Below are positions 6,791-7,046 of a stretch of DNA of 7,046 bases, piece after piece (position 1 is the first letter of the stretch; every line of letters begins with the position of its first letter). The stretch lies in contig DIHI01000087.1 in assembly GCA_002420085.1 (NCBI GenBank), positions 34,759-41,804 of the forward strand, written 5' to 3'. A model generated the notes under the pieces. It worked only from the letters and a program-made list of their open reading frames with translations. It did not search any database and was not told the origin of the DNA. The position numbers and the translations under genes were made by a program. The DNA comes from Lysobacterales bacterium UBA5700. GTDB taxonomy: Bacteria > Pseudomonadota > Gammaproteobacteria > Xanthomonadales > Xanthomonadaceae.

Positions 6791-6851
6791 CTGCACGGCC
6801 GACCTTGGCCATGGCGAGGGCGGCTACGCGCGGCGACCCGAGGCCGTGCAG
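6791..6851. repeat. Perfect 10-bp inverted repeat with 41-base loop
   Basis: CTGCACGGCC (6791-6800) is the exact reverse complement of GGCCGTGCAG (6842-6851). The loop itself contains a CCATGG-centred imperfect palindrome near 6810. It may form an RNA stem-loop or cruciform. No T-run follows on either strand, so it is not a standard terminator. Confidence 0.55.
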
Positions 6852-7013
6852 CCCCTGCGACCCGTGCGAGCGATCCGTCGCCACGCTCCAACTGGCCTGA
6901 TCGGGAATCTGCGGACCGTGTTTTGGCCGACCGATGTGCGTCCCATGTACGCAAACGCCGATCGGCACAGACCAGCAGCGCGCGTGTTCAATGCCACCGA
7001 TACGAGTCGTGCC

Positions 7014-7034
7014 GTCGTGCCGAGACGGCTTCAG
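7014..7034. repeat. Short repeat near the right edge, copy 2
   Basis: GTCGTGCCGAGACGG followed by CTTCAG matches 5650-5669 with one extra C. The eight bases GTCGTGCC are also repeated in tandem here (7006-7013 and 7014-7021). CCGTC/GACGG (7012-7028) can form a small hairpin. As in copy 1, the minus strand has a TGA (7033-7031) just before the repeat, which could be the stop of a minus-strand gene entering from outside the window. Confidence 0.6.
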
Positions 7035-7046
7035 CGGTGACTTCCG

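Larger units (their letters stand above)
6677..7046. other. Upstream region with no recognisable gene
   Basis: About 370 bases run from the regulator's start to the window edge. The open frames present are short, lack ribosome binding sites and resemble nothing I know. The region holds the regulator's leader, an inverted repeat (6791-6851) and a short repeat near the right edge (7014-7034). It could be the intergenic region before a gene that lies outside the window. Confidence 0.5.

Overview
The window comes from a high-GC bacterial chromosome, most likely a gammaproteobacterium; a Xanthomonadales- or Chromatiales-like lineage would fit. That placement is inference from the strong G/C third-position bias and from the gene types (Mg-type HemB, AroE, a YrdA-like gamma carbonic anhydrase, a CalB-type aldehyde dehydrogenase, a LacI regulator). 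No rRNA or tRNA is present to confirm it.

Layout. (1) 17-1898: two housekeeping genes on the plus strand, hemB (porphobilinogen synthase) and aroE (shikimate dehydrogenase), 46 bp apart and probably cotranscribed. (2) 1899-2893: a block of clearly lower GC. It holds a small exported protein of unknown function and a decayed IS3-family OrfA fragment on the minus strand. It ends in a 28/29 direct copy of the last 29 bases of aroE, so it looks inserted behind aroE or assembled there by recombination. (3) 2966-3367: a second small exported protein in native high-GC style. It shares with the first a Pro-Thr-Pro5 motif and a gapless 31-residue block with 17 identities, so the two are divergent paralogs side by side. 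(4) 3395-5490: a gamma-class carbonic anhydrase-like gene (minus) and a coniferyl-aldehyde-dehydrogenase-type gene (plus), divergently arranged. (5) 5666-6676: a LacI-family repressor (minus), convergent with the aldehyde dehydrogenase. (6) 6677-7046: about 370 bp with no convincing gene. It contains the regulator's ribosome binding site and probable promoter, a 10-bp inverted repeat, and a second copy of a short sequence that also sits at the regulator's stop codon.

How the genes relate. HemB (tetrapyrrole synthesis) and AroE (aromatic amino acid synthesis) share only an operon. The carbonic anhydrase, aldehyde dehydrogenase and LacI regulator look like independent units; the target of the LacI protein is not visible here. 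The part least explained by known biology is the interval behind aroE, with two divergent members of a small exported Pro-rich family separated by insertion-sequence debris and an aroE-tail repeat. I did not recognise this protein family and propose no function for it.
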